Shown one piece after another: positions 27,680 to 35,549 of a stretch of DNA of 64,000 bases. The notes under the pieces were generated by a model. It searched no databases and had not been told where the DNA came from. It saw only the letters and a list, made by a program, of their open reading frames with translations. The DNA is from Woeseiaceae bacterium. Lineage in GTDB: Bacteria > Pseudomonadota > Gammaproteobacteria > Steroidobacterales > Woeseiaceae. The stretch spans positions 1 to 64,000 of the forward strand of contig JAJFKU010000061.1 of NCBI GenBank assembly GCA_021773035.1. Direction: 5' to 3'. The stretch's first letter is position 1, and every line of letters begins with the position of its first letter. The position numbers and the translations under genes were made by a program.

Positions 27680-27945
27680 ACTCAAGCGACTGGTCGTATT
27701 GCCAAGCATCATGACGAGGAATACGATTTTAGTAAGTTTCGATATGGCTATTACTTCTGGGGGCCGAACTGACTATTGGCAAAAAGAAATACGATGCGAA
27801 ACTCGCCTGGGGAGGAGGCGGCCAATATGTGATGGTGTTGGATGAACTAGGTTTGGTTATTGCAATAACTGCCCATGCCCGCGGTGTAGACGACAAGGCT
27901 CTTGAGCTGGTGGAAGAGCGCATATCGCCAACGTTTGCCAATTAG
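27680..27945 (+). pseudogene. C-terminal remnant of a beta-lactamase-family serine hydrolase
   Basis: Two frames together give a recognisable C-terminus. First comes KFRYGYYFWGPN ending at a stop near 27771. Then comes AWGGGGQYVMVLDELGLV and VITAHARG-like residues to a TAG at 27943-27945. The GYxFW phrase followed by a GGGGQY turn and a VxxTA strand is the usual end of this family. Upstream sequence back to the IS6 remnant shows no more of the gene. It does not match the C-terminus of the intact hydrolase at 24424, so it comes from another paralogue. Confidence 0.65.
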
Positions 27946-27998
27946 CCAGAAACGAAACCGTGGCTTCTCTCCTGACCTCAACGGTTCTTAACGGTAGA

Positions 27999-28033
27999 TA
28001 ACGGCGAGTAGGCGAGGGCAGGCCATCTAACTT
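27999..28033 (+). repeat. Diverged direct repeat, copy B (partner at 7663-7698)
   Basis: TAACGGCGAGTAGGCGAGG followed by GCAGGCCATCTAACTT, in the same orientation as copy A 20 kb to the left. The remaining 268 bp to the next gene (28034-28301) contain no gene I can support. Confidence 0.6.
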
Positions 28034-28301
28034 ACTGTTCTTCGTTAACGTTCCTGGCGGTGTCTCTGCACATCCCGATGCCTCAGAACTCTTCGACGTT
28101 GTTCAGGGCGCTGGATGTCCGGACGACTTTTTAATACAGTGATAGCAGCATGTCAGATAGCACATGGACAGATTCTCATTCAGAGCGCGGCGTATAGCAC
28201 TCCTCGTCGTATATCTGGTCAGGTTGAAACGTACGCGTGTGTGAATTCACATCTGATGTTTTGACCAGGGCAAATAACTGCTATCAGGGTAATACCTAGC
28301 C

Positions 28302-29045
28302 GTGACCGAACTTGTTGACCCAATAAAGCTAATCACTAAAAGCGTTCATCCCGTTAACGAGACGATGATCTCGTTGGGAGAAACCGTTCCTAATGCTCAT
28401 AATGATGGATATTGGAGTACGGGAACGCTGCTAAAGCTGCCCGTCGGGTATACCGAAGGCATATTCTCGCGTGATCTGCACACCTGTCGTTTTTGCGGGT
28501 TTCATAGTAAAAAATACCAAAGCGTAATCGTCAAAAATGGTAGCGAATGGTTGCTTGACTCGGTTTTGACTGCTTGCATATTTTGCGCACAGAGTTTTTC
28601 GATCCAGGAAGTTCCTGACATGAAATCTGGAGCGATTATCTATTCGCCAGAAATTTCTCAAGTTCAGCTGAATCAAATTGTGAAAATTATCTACGTATGT
28701 CGGCTTTCGAATCACTCCAATGCGGAAAAAGCCAAGCAGGCTTTAGATAAGCTAATGGGGAGGCGAAAGAAGGCCTTAAGTATGCTCACAGACAATCCAG
28801 AGATCCTTATTAAGGAACTTGGCCGTCATCAAACCAGAGAGTCCCATGAAAAACTATGCCAGGATATTGGCGGCTTTCGCTTGCTGTCGCTTGATCGAAG
28901 GATAGTTAGTGAAGCGGAGTTGGAGTTCAATCAGTTTCCGCAGATATTGGCTTATTGGCGTTCTAAAGATGGGCCTTTCGCAGGAGTAAAGCCAGAAAGA
29001 ATGGACTTGACCGAATTTGATGCGCTGATGGACGTTCTTGATTGA
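28302..29045 (+). CDS. IcmJ/DotN-like zinc-binding protein
   Basis: 247 residues from GTG 28302. A four-cysteine zinc site is formed by CRFC (in TCRFCGFHSKK) and CIFC (in LTACIFCAQSF). It is followed by a phrase of the type GxIIYSPEISQxQLNQIVKIIYV. This layout is what I associate with IcmJ (DotN), a component of the Dot/Icm type IVB coupling complex, and with HNH-like treble-clef proteins related to it. No other Dot/Icm gene is visible here. It converges with the ankyrin gene (27-bp gap) and the DNA is AT-rich like the operon opposite. It could be a repurposed relative acting with that operon. Family assignment is from remembered motifs only. Confidence 0.5.
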   Translation: MTELVDPIKLITKSVHPVNETMISLGETVPNAHNDGYWSTGTLLKLPVGYTEGIFSRDLHTCRFCGFHSKKYQSVIVKNGSEWLLDSVLTACIFCAQSFSIQEVPDMKSGAIIYSPEISQVQLNQIVKIIYVCRLSNHSNAEKAKQALDKLMGRRKKALSMLTDNPEILIKELGRHQTRESHEKLCQDIGGFRLLSLDRRIVSEAELEFNQFPQILAYWRSKDGPFAGVKPERMDLTEFDALMDVLD

Positions 29046-29072
29046 GCCGTAAATCGACCGACCTGGCAATAG

Positions 29073-32000
29073 CTATGCGATTGGGGCATCAATTCTGATG
29101 GGAAGATCAGCAGCGATGGGTTCGTCATCCAGCATTTCAACCATTCCAGTTTTGTGAACCGCATAATTGGCAATAAATAGAGCGTTTGAATAGGAGATCA
29201 CGGCATCAACTTCAAAATGACCGTCCTTATTCAAGCCGACAAAATGCGCGGGCCTGGCGGTACCTTCGATAACGGATTTTGTGGTTTCGTCAAGAGTTTC
29301 GACGCCACCAAGGGCAGTATCCCTGCCATCTTCAAGTATATAGAACGGACCTTCTTCACCTCTCACAAAAAAGCCGAAAAAGCGTACATAGCTCAGCACA
29401 TTATCCGGGCTTAGATTAATAGGAGATTTGGCGTTGACTTCGTGTATGGGGGGAGACGTCCCGTTCAAACGATACACATTTTGTGTAACAGAGTTTCTTA
29501 GATAGAAGATGCACAATCTGGGATTTCTCCAGTGGCTATCACGTACCCTCAGTAGTTGGACATCTTTGTAAAACGGCGGGAACGTTATCAGCACTTGCGT
29601 CGACTCACTAGCCACCCGGTGTTTACCATCAATGGGGTCTAATTCTTCCAAGAATCTGCTCCGATTCTCGGCGGTAACGACGTGCCAGGGAATAGGTACC
29701 TCGTCATCGGGGCTTGAAAATTGAATGTTCTGCAGCGGCCTCAACGACCATTCATCGGCGCGGCCTTTTTCCAGAAAACTCTTCGAAGCCTCGCTGGCTG
29801 GAATAACGCGCTGTTCGCCTCTTACGGTAGCAGGCCGCGTCTCTTTTGCGGGTCTGCTTGCTTTCGCGGCTGCCTTGGAGGGTCGCGTCGCAAGCAGTTG
29901 CTCGTCGGACTTACGTTTTTCCTGAATTTGATCGAGATCGATTGTGCCTGAGTCAGAGCTGGTAACCCGGGAAGCTCCGATGGCTAGCAGATAACTCACT
30001 ATTTCAGTGTGGCCGTTTTTTGCGGCTAAAAATACAGCGGGCAGCCTGTCTCCAGTTGAATAGTCGATCTCAGTATCCTCGTACTCAGCCAATAATCGAC
30101 ACGCTTTCGCGGCGCCGATTTCTGCTGCGGCTTGTAGCGGGGTTATGGACGGCGTGTCGGCAGCAAGGTTCAGAAAACTCGGTGCTTTTCGTATCAGCAG
30201 ATTCATCGTATCGACCAGGTCATACAGTGCGGCAAAATGTAGTGCCGTCCAGCCATCTACCGTCGTGAGCGAAACGTCGGCGCCCATCTTGATGAGTCTG
30301 ATCGCCAAGTCACTGTCGCGTAGTCGAATTGCCAGGAGCAGGGCGGTCAAGCCGTTTTCGTCTTGAGCATCCCAGTTTCCGCCATTCCTGGTTAATATCT
30401 CCATAATCGTACGGTCGCCACATTCTGTTGCATCATGCAGTGGTGAGCGCTGTTTGTTGTCGCGACTATCAAGTGACAGGTCGTTTTCGATAAGGTACTC
30501 AACTATATCGCCCCGGCCTTTCATGCCTGCAGCTTGATGCAGCAGCGACTTACCGCCTGCGTTTCTTTCTTGAATATCTGCACCGGCGTCGCAGAGCATT
30601 CTCAGGAAAATCACTGAGCCGGCTCTTACTGCTTCCTCCAATGGGCTCGTTTTGGCTGCAGCTGGGTATCTGTGCGAGTAAGCGCCGGCATCTAACAAAT
30701 GTTGCACTAATTCGTGCTTTCCTAGCCGAATTGCCAGGATCAACGGCGTTTCTTTCTTTCCGTTACTGGTGTCAATACTGAAGCCTCGATCCAACAATGC
30801 GTCGACAGCCTTCAAGGGGCATTTCTCAATAAGCTCGTGCAGCAATGATGCGCCATTCTCATCATTGTCGACGATAGAAACTAACGAGTCGGAGCAGAGC
30901 TCACAAAATATATCCCATTGCTGCGTTTTTGCTGCTCGCCAAACTGGCAGAGAGGTCACTTTATCGTCGTGACGGTGGTTTCGATCGATTCTTGAACTTG
31001 CGAGTAAGGCCGATACGGTAGCTAAGGATCTCGCTTCGACCGCAAGAACCAAAGCCTGTTTACCATCATCCGATTGCGCATCGAAGTCCACGTGCGCAAG
31101 TTGCGTCAACGCTGCGACGCCGGCGGACTTGCCGTCTGAAGCAGCATACAACAGAGCAGTATTGCCGCTATCGTCTTTGGCGTTTAGATCGATACCGGGC
31201 TGAGCCCCGAGGATGCCCACAATATCGTAGGCGTTGTGCCCTGCCGATATATGCAGTGCTGTCCAGCCACCGTTTACCTTACAGTTAATGTGCAAGTCCT
31301 GTTTCAATAAGTACTGAATCAGTTCAGCAAAATCGGGTTCGACCGAGTGGTCTTTTAAGGAGCTACCTTGGCAGCAAATATGTAGCAGATTCCACCCTTT
31401 ATGCACGGTGTTTACATCGTCCCCCCGGTCCACCAGGTACTTAACAACGTGGCTGTACCCTCGCAGGGCGGCCAGGCGAATTGGTGTCCATTGAAACGCG
31501 TTTGACAAGAGTGGTTTGTCGATTGCCTCTTCGAACGACGGATAAAGGCCGAGAATGTGCTTAAGTAGATCGAGGTGTCCAGCTTCGGCCGCAAGGTGCA
31601 TTGGTGACTGTCCGCTGTCGGTTGTTTGATCGTATCTCTCTTCCAGTTTAAGCAAATAGTTAAACGCGTCAGTTTTTCCACTGAACGCCGCAAACATGAT
31701 GGGTGTATACTGTCGCCTGTTCGCCGCGCCGGCGTTGCAACCAAATTCTAACAAGAGTTCTATGATCTTTGGACTACCGCCTATACACGCGTAAGCCAAT
31801 GCGCCGGTACCCTCGCTGTTTACAAAATCCGTGTGTGCACCGTTTCTGATTAGCAGGTCAACAGTTTTGTAGCGCCCGGCTTTGAGAGCTATAGCCAGTG
31901 GGGGGGCTGCCTTCCCAGCATACAGATTGACATCTCCTTGTTGTTCCAAAAACAAGCCGGCTAACGACAGGTGCCCATTTCTTGTACTTTCATGAAGGAA

Positions 32001-33203
32001 ACCCTCACCTCGGATATTCAGGTGCGACAACGTCGCGCCTTTCCTGAGAAGCAGCTTTGCGATAGACACACAGCCGTTTTCTGCTGCGTAAATTAAGGGC
32101 GTATTGTTTTCTCCGTCTTCAATATCTATCGTCGCGGTGTTGTTACAAAGTAACTCGGCAACATCTTCAAAGTCGCGTTCTACGGCAAGGTGAAGCGCTG
32201 ACTTCGCGTCGGGGCCGAGTTCATCAACCAGGCTTCTATCGTTGGTTAATAGCTGCTCAATACGCTGTATATCGTGACCTTTAACCGCTCTGTGCAGCGG
32301 TGTTTCAGGTTGATTCAGTGAGGTCGGCTTGTGGGTCGTTAGCTGATTGAGAGTCGAGACGGGAGATGCAAAATCTGGCTCTACGTGGGTTTCGTTAACT
32401 ACAGCCTCTTGGCTTGCAGCGGCCCTATAACTCATTCGATGTGCGCCGAGTAATTCATAGCGTTTGACCACTGAGTTCGGAGCCGGCAGGTGTACTCCGC
32501 AGACGTCGATTTCATCATCCGACATATGAGAAGCTATTCTTCTGGCATTTTCAAAGTCTTCCAGTGAAATGGCTTCTATCATTCGCGCATAATTCAATAC
32601 GTTTACGTATGGCGCGATCGGTAGTTCGATTAGTGGTCGAATTCTCGAAAATTTTAGAAAGTCGGCAGAGATGTTGTTACTTATTGATGCGTCAACCATT
32701 CCCTCAGCGAGCGATTTCGCCGCCTTGTCTGGTTGATGATAGGCCAACGCGACCCAGTCTATTCGGTTGAGGTACTCGTGCTCTTCTTTACCGGTCGCCG
32801 GCAGTTTGCGTTTTCGGTGGACATAAGTCCTGACAAAGTGGGCAACCTGATTGGCACGGTTTTCTTCTACAGTTCCTGTTCTCTCGACATGCCAGGCATT
32901 CAGCATGTTGATCAGGTAGCGGCGAACCTGCCGGTCCATCTTGAAATAGCCGGCGCCCAATTCGTAAGTGAGTGACCCGTACAACACATCTGCATCGAGC
33001 GCCACATTGTGCCTGTCTTCTCTGGGCATGAAATTGATGCGAACCAGGGACGTAATATCGACCCGCAGTTGTTCCACAACCGCAAGGTGGGCGATTAGTA
33101 GCAGTGATCGTGGACCATAGGTATGGGCAAATTCAAGAATCTTCTGATTCGCTTCCGTCGGTGTTAGCCGACTGCCGTCCCATCGATAGACGACGGCATT
33201 CAT
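29073..33203 (-). CDS. Giant ankyrin-repeat protein, third component of a MoxR-vWA type system
   Basis: 1376 residues, no signal peptide, so cytoplasmic. Residues 1-290 form a helical domain with SLLLIAHLAVVEQL, VALDADVLYGSL and VALAYHQPDKAAKSLAE. This matches the pattern of the N-terminal domain of the third protein in MoxR-vWA ternary conflict systems, where it is usually fused to a sulfatase-modifying, WD40 or peptidase module. Residues 298-1110 are about two dozen ankyrin repeats (TPLHxA, GxTALHxAA). A basic, Lys/Arg/Ala-rich linker follows. Residues about 1160-1376 form an unassigned beta-rich domain containing VRFFGFFVRGEEGPFY. The start overlaps the vWA stop by 4 bases. No nuclease or protease motif is seen, so the effector activity is open. 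Confidence 0.85.
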   Translation of the reverse strand: MNAVVYRWDGSRLTPTEANQKILEFAHTYGPRSLLLIAHLAVVEQLRVDITSLVRINFMPREDRHNVALDADVLYGSLTYELGAGYFKMDRQVRRYLINMLNAWHVERTGTVEENRANQVAHFVRTYVHRKRKLPATGKEEHEYLNRIDWVALAYHQPDKAAKSLAEGMVDASISNNISADFLKFSRIRPLIELPIAPYVNVLNYARMIEAISLEDFENARRIASHMSDDEIDVCGVHLPAPNSVVKRYELLGAHRMSYRAAASQEAVVNETHVEPDFASPVSTLNQLTTHKPTSLNQPETPLHRAVKGHDIQRIEQLLTNDRSLVDELGPDAKSALHLAVERDFEDVAELLCNNTATIDIEDGENNTPLIYAAENGCVSIAKLLLRKGATLSHLNIRGEGFLHESTRNGHLSLAGLFLEQQGDVNLYAGKAAPPLAIALKAGRYKTVDLLIRNGAHTDFVNSEGTGALAYACIGGSPKIIELLLEFGCNAGAANRRQYTPIMFAAFSGKTDAFNYLLKLEERYDQTTDSGQSPMHLAAEAGHLDLLKHILGLYPSFEEAIDKPLLSNAFQWTPIRLAALRGYSHVVKYLVDRGDDVNTVHKGWNLLHICCQGSSLKDHSVEPDFAELIQYLLKQDLHINCKVNGGWTALHISAGHNAYDIVGILGAQPGIDLNAKDDSGNTALLYAASDGKSAGVAALTQLAHVDFDAQSDDGKQALVLAVEARSLATVSALLASSRIDRNHRHDDKVTSLPVWRAAKTQQWDIFCELCSDSLVSIVDNDENGASLLHELIEKCPLKAVDALLDRGFSIDTSNGKKETPLILAIRLGKHELVQHLLDAGAYSHRYPAAAKTSPLEEAVRAGSVIFLRMLCDAGADIQERNAGGKSLLHQAAGMKGRGDIVEYLIENDLSLDSRDNKQRSPLHDATECGDRTIMEILTRNGGNWDAQDENGLTALLLAIRLRDSDLAIRLIKMGADVSLTTVDGWTALHFAALYDLVDTMNLLIRKAPSFLNLAADTPSITPLQAAAEIGAAKACRLLAEYEDTEIDYSTGDRLPAVFLAAKNGHTEIVSYLLAIGASRVTSSDSGTIDLDQIQEKRKSDEQLLATRPSKAAAKASRPAKETRPATVRGEQRVIPASEASKSFLEKGRADEWSLRPLQNIQFSSPDDEVPIPWHVVTAENRSRFLEELDPIDGKHRVASESTQVLITFPPFYKDVQLLRVRDSHWRNPRLCIFYLRNSVTQNVYRLNGTSPPIHEVNAKSPINLSPDNVLSYVRFFGFFVRGEEGPFYILEDGRDTALGGVETLDETTKSVIEGTARPAHFVGLNKDGHFEVDAVISYSNALFIANYAVHKTGMVEMLDDEPIAADLPIRIDAPIA

Positions 33204-34498
33204 CGGCGAATTGACCTGATTAGGTCAACGGTCTGAAATAGCGCCTCTTTTTTTAGTTCACTCGTGTACACAAATGAAAATCGATTGCACAAGTTAACCC
33301 AATGCTCAATCCAGCGCGCCTTTGGCATGGGGTTTAACCAGACAAGTGGTCTCATTCCGTGAATTTGCGCACGCCGATAGAAGCTGTCCACGCGCTGTGA
33401 AACCCGATTCGTCATCCGGTTCCCGGCAGCTCCGGCGTCACTGTAAATGATAACCGGCGAGGTGCTGTTGTCTCTAAACAGAGTATCGACGGTAACCCTC
33501 TTATGAAGGTCCGGGAATTCGTAAACGTGTTTTCCCGGCGCTTCATTGAAGTAGTAGATATTGGCTTTCTTAAGGCCGCTCAGTTTTGAGTTAAGCGATT
33601 TAAGTAGGATATCCTCAAAGCCCTTCCAGGGCGACATGTTTTTCCCGGCATCAATGAACACTAACAAGCTTGATGCATTGACACGCTTTTCCATCATTAC
33701 CGGTGTTAGCAGGTAACCGGTCTTACAAAGTCGTCCTACTGTCTTGCGTACATCTATTCTATTGTGATCCAGCTTCTTTTTGGGAACAAATAAACGTCGC
33801 CAGAGTGACAGTAACCACAGTTCAGAGACCTCCGGCGCCGTCAAAAACAGGTAGTTTGAGTCGGGCTTTTCATCAAACGCCGGTGGTTCCGGCATAGGGA
33901 TATCGTATTTTCTCTCAAGCTCTGTATTTCTGTGTGCTGGATCGTACTCAGGGTTAACACCAAAGTGTGAGTCGCTTCCGCCCGCCGTTGCATTCATGAG
34001 TTCGCGTGTACGAAAGTCTGAAGTCTTTTGCTTTTCACCTGTTAATTGCTTTGCCGCCTTCGATGAGTCGATCTGGAGATTTTCGTCCATTTTGTTTTGG
34101 AACGGGTATACAGGCTCCGGCTCTATGAAGTCGAATTCGATATCGCTGATCGGATTCGGCGCATCCATCAGTTCGAGTAAGGCAAACGTTAACTCATTGT
34201 CGGCCGGCCGAATTTCTTCGGTGATTACACGGGCTATTGTGCTCTTTTCAGCTTCGCTCTTGGCCCATAGTGCCTGACAGATCCAGATGAGTGCGTTTCT
34301 TCTTCGAAAGATGTAGTGCCCGGTTCCCGTAGATAGACGTTGTGGGGAGATTGAACCATCGTGCAGGTCTTGCAACCTGAAGAGTTTGTCACGACAATAC
34401 CAAACCGCTCGGAGTCCATCAACATAGTCCCTGGTGCCGAGCGGAATTCCCGCCTCTTTCAGTCTCGTAAACAAACCATACAGTACTTTCGTGTTCAT
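33200..34498 (-). CDS. CoxE-like von Willebrand factor A protein with altered metal site
   Basis: 432 residues. The N-terminal region (LFTRLKEAGIPLGTRDYVDGLRAV) is the one found in CoxE-type vWA proteins that partner MoxR ATPases. A charged, probably disordered stretch at about 100-215 follows. The vWA fold is at about 270-432. The metal-ion-dependent adhesion site, normally DxSxS, reads D-A-G-K-N in VFIDAGKNM (280-288), and the later acidic loop is YSDAGAAG. Metal-bound ligand contact may therefore be weakened or changed. In this family the vWA protein acts as the adaptor through which MoxR remodels a third partner. It lies 17 bp after moxR and overlaps the ankyrin gene by 4 bases. Confidence 0.85.
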   Translation of the reverse strand: MNTKVLYGLFTRLKEAGIPLGTRDYVDGLRAVWYCRDKLFRLQDLHDGSISPQRLSTGTGHYIFRRRNALIWICQALWAKSEAEKSTIARVITEEIRPADNELTFALLELMDAPNPISDIEFDFIEPEPVYPFQNKMDENLQIDSSKAAKQLTGEKQKTSDFRTRELMNATAGGSDSHFGVNPEYDPAHRNTELERKYDIPMPEPPAFDEKPDSNYLFLTAPEVSELWLLSLWRRLFVPKKKLDHNRIDVRKTVGRLCKTGYLLTPVMMEKRVNASSLLVFIDAGKNMSPWKGFEDILLKSLNSKLSGLKKANIYYFNEAPGKHVYEFPDLHKRVTVDTLFRDNSTSPVIIYSDAGAAGNRMTNRVSQRVDSFYRRAQIHGMRPLVWLNPMPKARWIEHWVNLCNRFSFVYTSELKKEALFQTVDLIRSIRR

Positions 34499-34515
34499 GG
34501 TATTTACGTTCGATC

Positions 34516-35469
34516 CTAGCTAGCCGTGGCTTGGCTATACTTTTGCCGATCTTCCATCGTCTTGAACAGTAAATTCCACCAGGGCGGTTGGCTACCACTT
34601 ACGTCGTGGTGTTTCACGTCCCGAAGATGCAGTGCATGAACCCAATCGATCAGTTCTGCGGTGGCGGGTTTTTTTGCAGCAGCCTGATCTTTCGCGCTTG
34701 AACGTATTTCAAGAAATGTATCGACGGCCGATTCAATCAGATCGTTGGAAATGCTATCCAATCCTCCGAACCTGCCAGAACTGTGTTTTTCCCTAAGGTT
34801 GTTTTCAACGATCTCCGCCAACAACGCGGGGTTGTCGGGAAAATTCAACTCCAAGTACATGCAGCGTCGCAGAAACGGGTTCGACAGAGGGTTCTTTCTG
34901 TTGCTCGTAAAAATGATAATGGGTCTTAAGCCGCTCTCAGGAGCTTTTACGTGGGCTCCGTACTTACCGGCATCTCTTGCGATTTTGTCTTCTTCACTGG
35001 GAATTTCATCGATATGGAAGGAAAAATCATCGATTACATTGAGCAAGTCATCAGGGAAGTCTATGTCAGCCTTGTCAACTTCATCCAGTAAAATGACACT
35101 CTTCTTACCTTCATGAATGGCTTCGCCCAGGCTCTCAAGGGATATGTAATTAAAAGAATGTTCCGCCTTCGCGAGCCTTTGGGGGTCGCTGGCCTGGCTG
35201 TCTTGCAACCTGCGCAGGGCGTCAAATCGATATAGCAGATCGTTTGCGTGTGAAGTACTCTTAACGGGAACTTTCCTGAAGAAGTCGATCCCGAGGTCTT
35301 CTGCAATAGCCGCTCCCAGCGCAGTCTTTCCACAGCCCGGTTCACCCTCAACAACGATAGGCTTGCCAAGTTCTATAGCCAAATTGACGAATTCCATATT
35401 TTCGCGCGTTATTACGTATGTGCTGCAGTTTTTGCCCGTAAACTCCGGGTACTCTGTAGTGGTTTCCAT
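34516..35469 (-). CDS. MoxR-family AAA+ ATPase
   Basis: 317 residues, the usual MoxR length. Walker A is at 42-50 (GEPGCGKTA), Walker B at 125-133 (VILLDEVDK), sensor 1 in FTSNRKNPL at 187-195, and an arginine pair at about 201-202 can serve as the finger. The chain ends in a helical lid with Ala-rich sequence. MoxR enzymes act as ATP-driven remodelling chaperones, usually with a vWA protein encoded next to them, as here. All nucleotide-binding residues are intact, so it should be active. It is the second gene of the leftward operon, 80 bp after the DUF4062-like gene. Confidence 0.93.
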   Translation of the reverse strand: METTTEYPEFTGKNCSTYVITRENMEFVNLAIELGKPIVVEGEPGCGKTALGAAIAEDLGIDFFRKVPVKSTSHANDLLYRFDALRRLQDSQASDPQRLAKAEHSFNYISLESLGEAIHEGKKSVILLDEVDKADIDFPDDLLNVIDDFSFHIDEIPSEEDKIARDAGKYGAHVKAPESGLRPIIIFTSNRKNPLSNPFLRRCMYLELNFPDNPALLAEIVENNLREKHSSGRFGGLDSISNDLIESAVDTFLEIRSSAKDQAAAKKPATAELIDWVHALHLRDVKHHDVSGSQPPWWNLLFKTMEDRQKYSQATAS

Positions 35470-35549
35470 ATGTTTTACTCCGCTATTGAAGCGATTTTTA
35501 GACCTGTTGTCGGTGGTCGATAGTGCATAGAAAAAGTATCATGAGGTTG

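Noticed and set aside
28302-29045. Evidence for a Dot/Icm type IV secretion locus
   Set aside because: Only one IcmJ-like gene is present; no DotB, DotL, IcmE or other component is visible.
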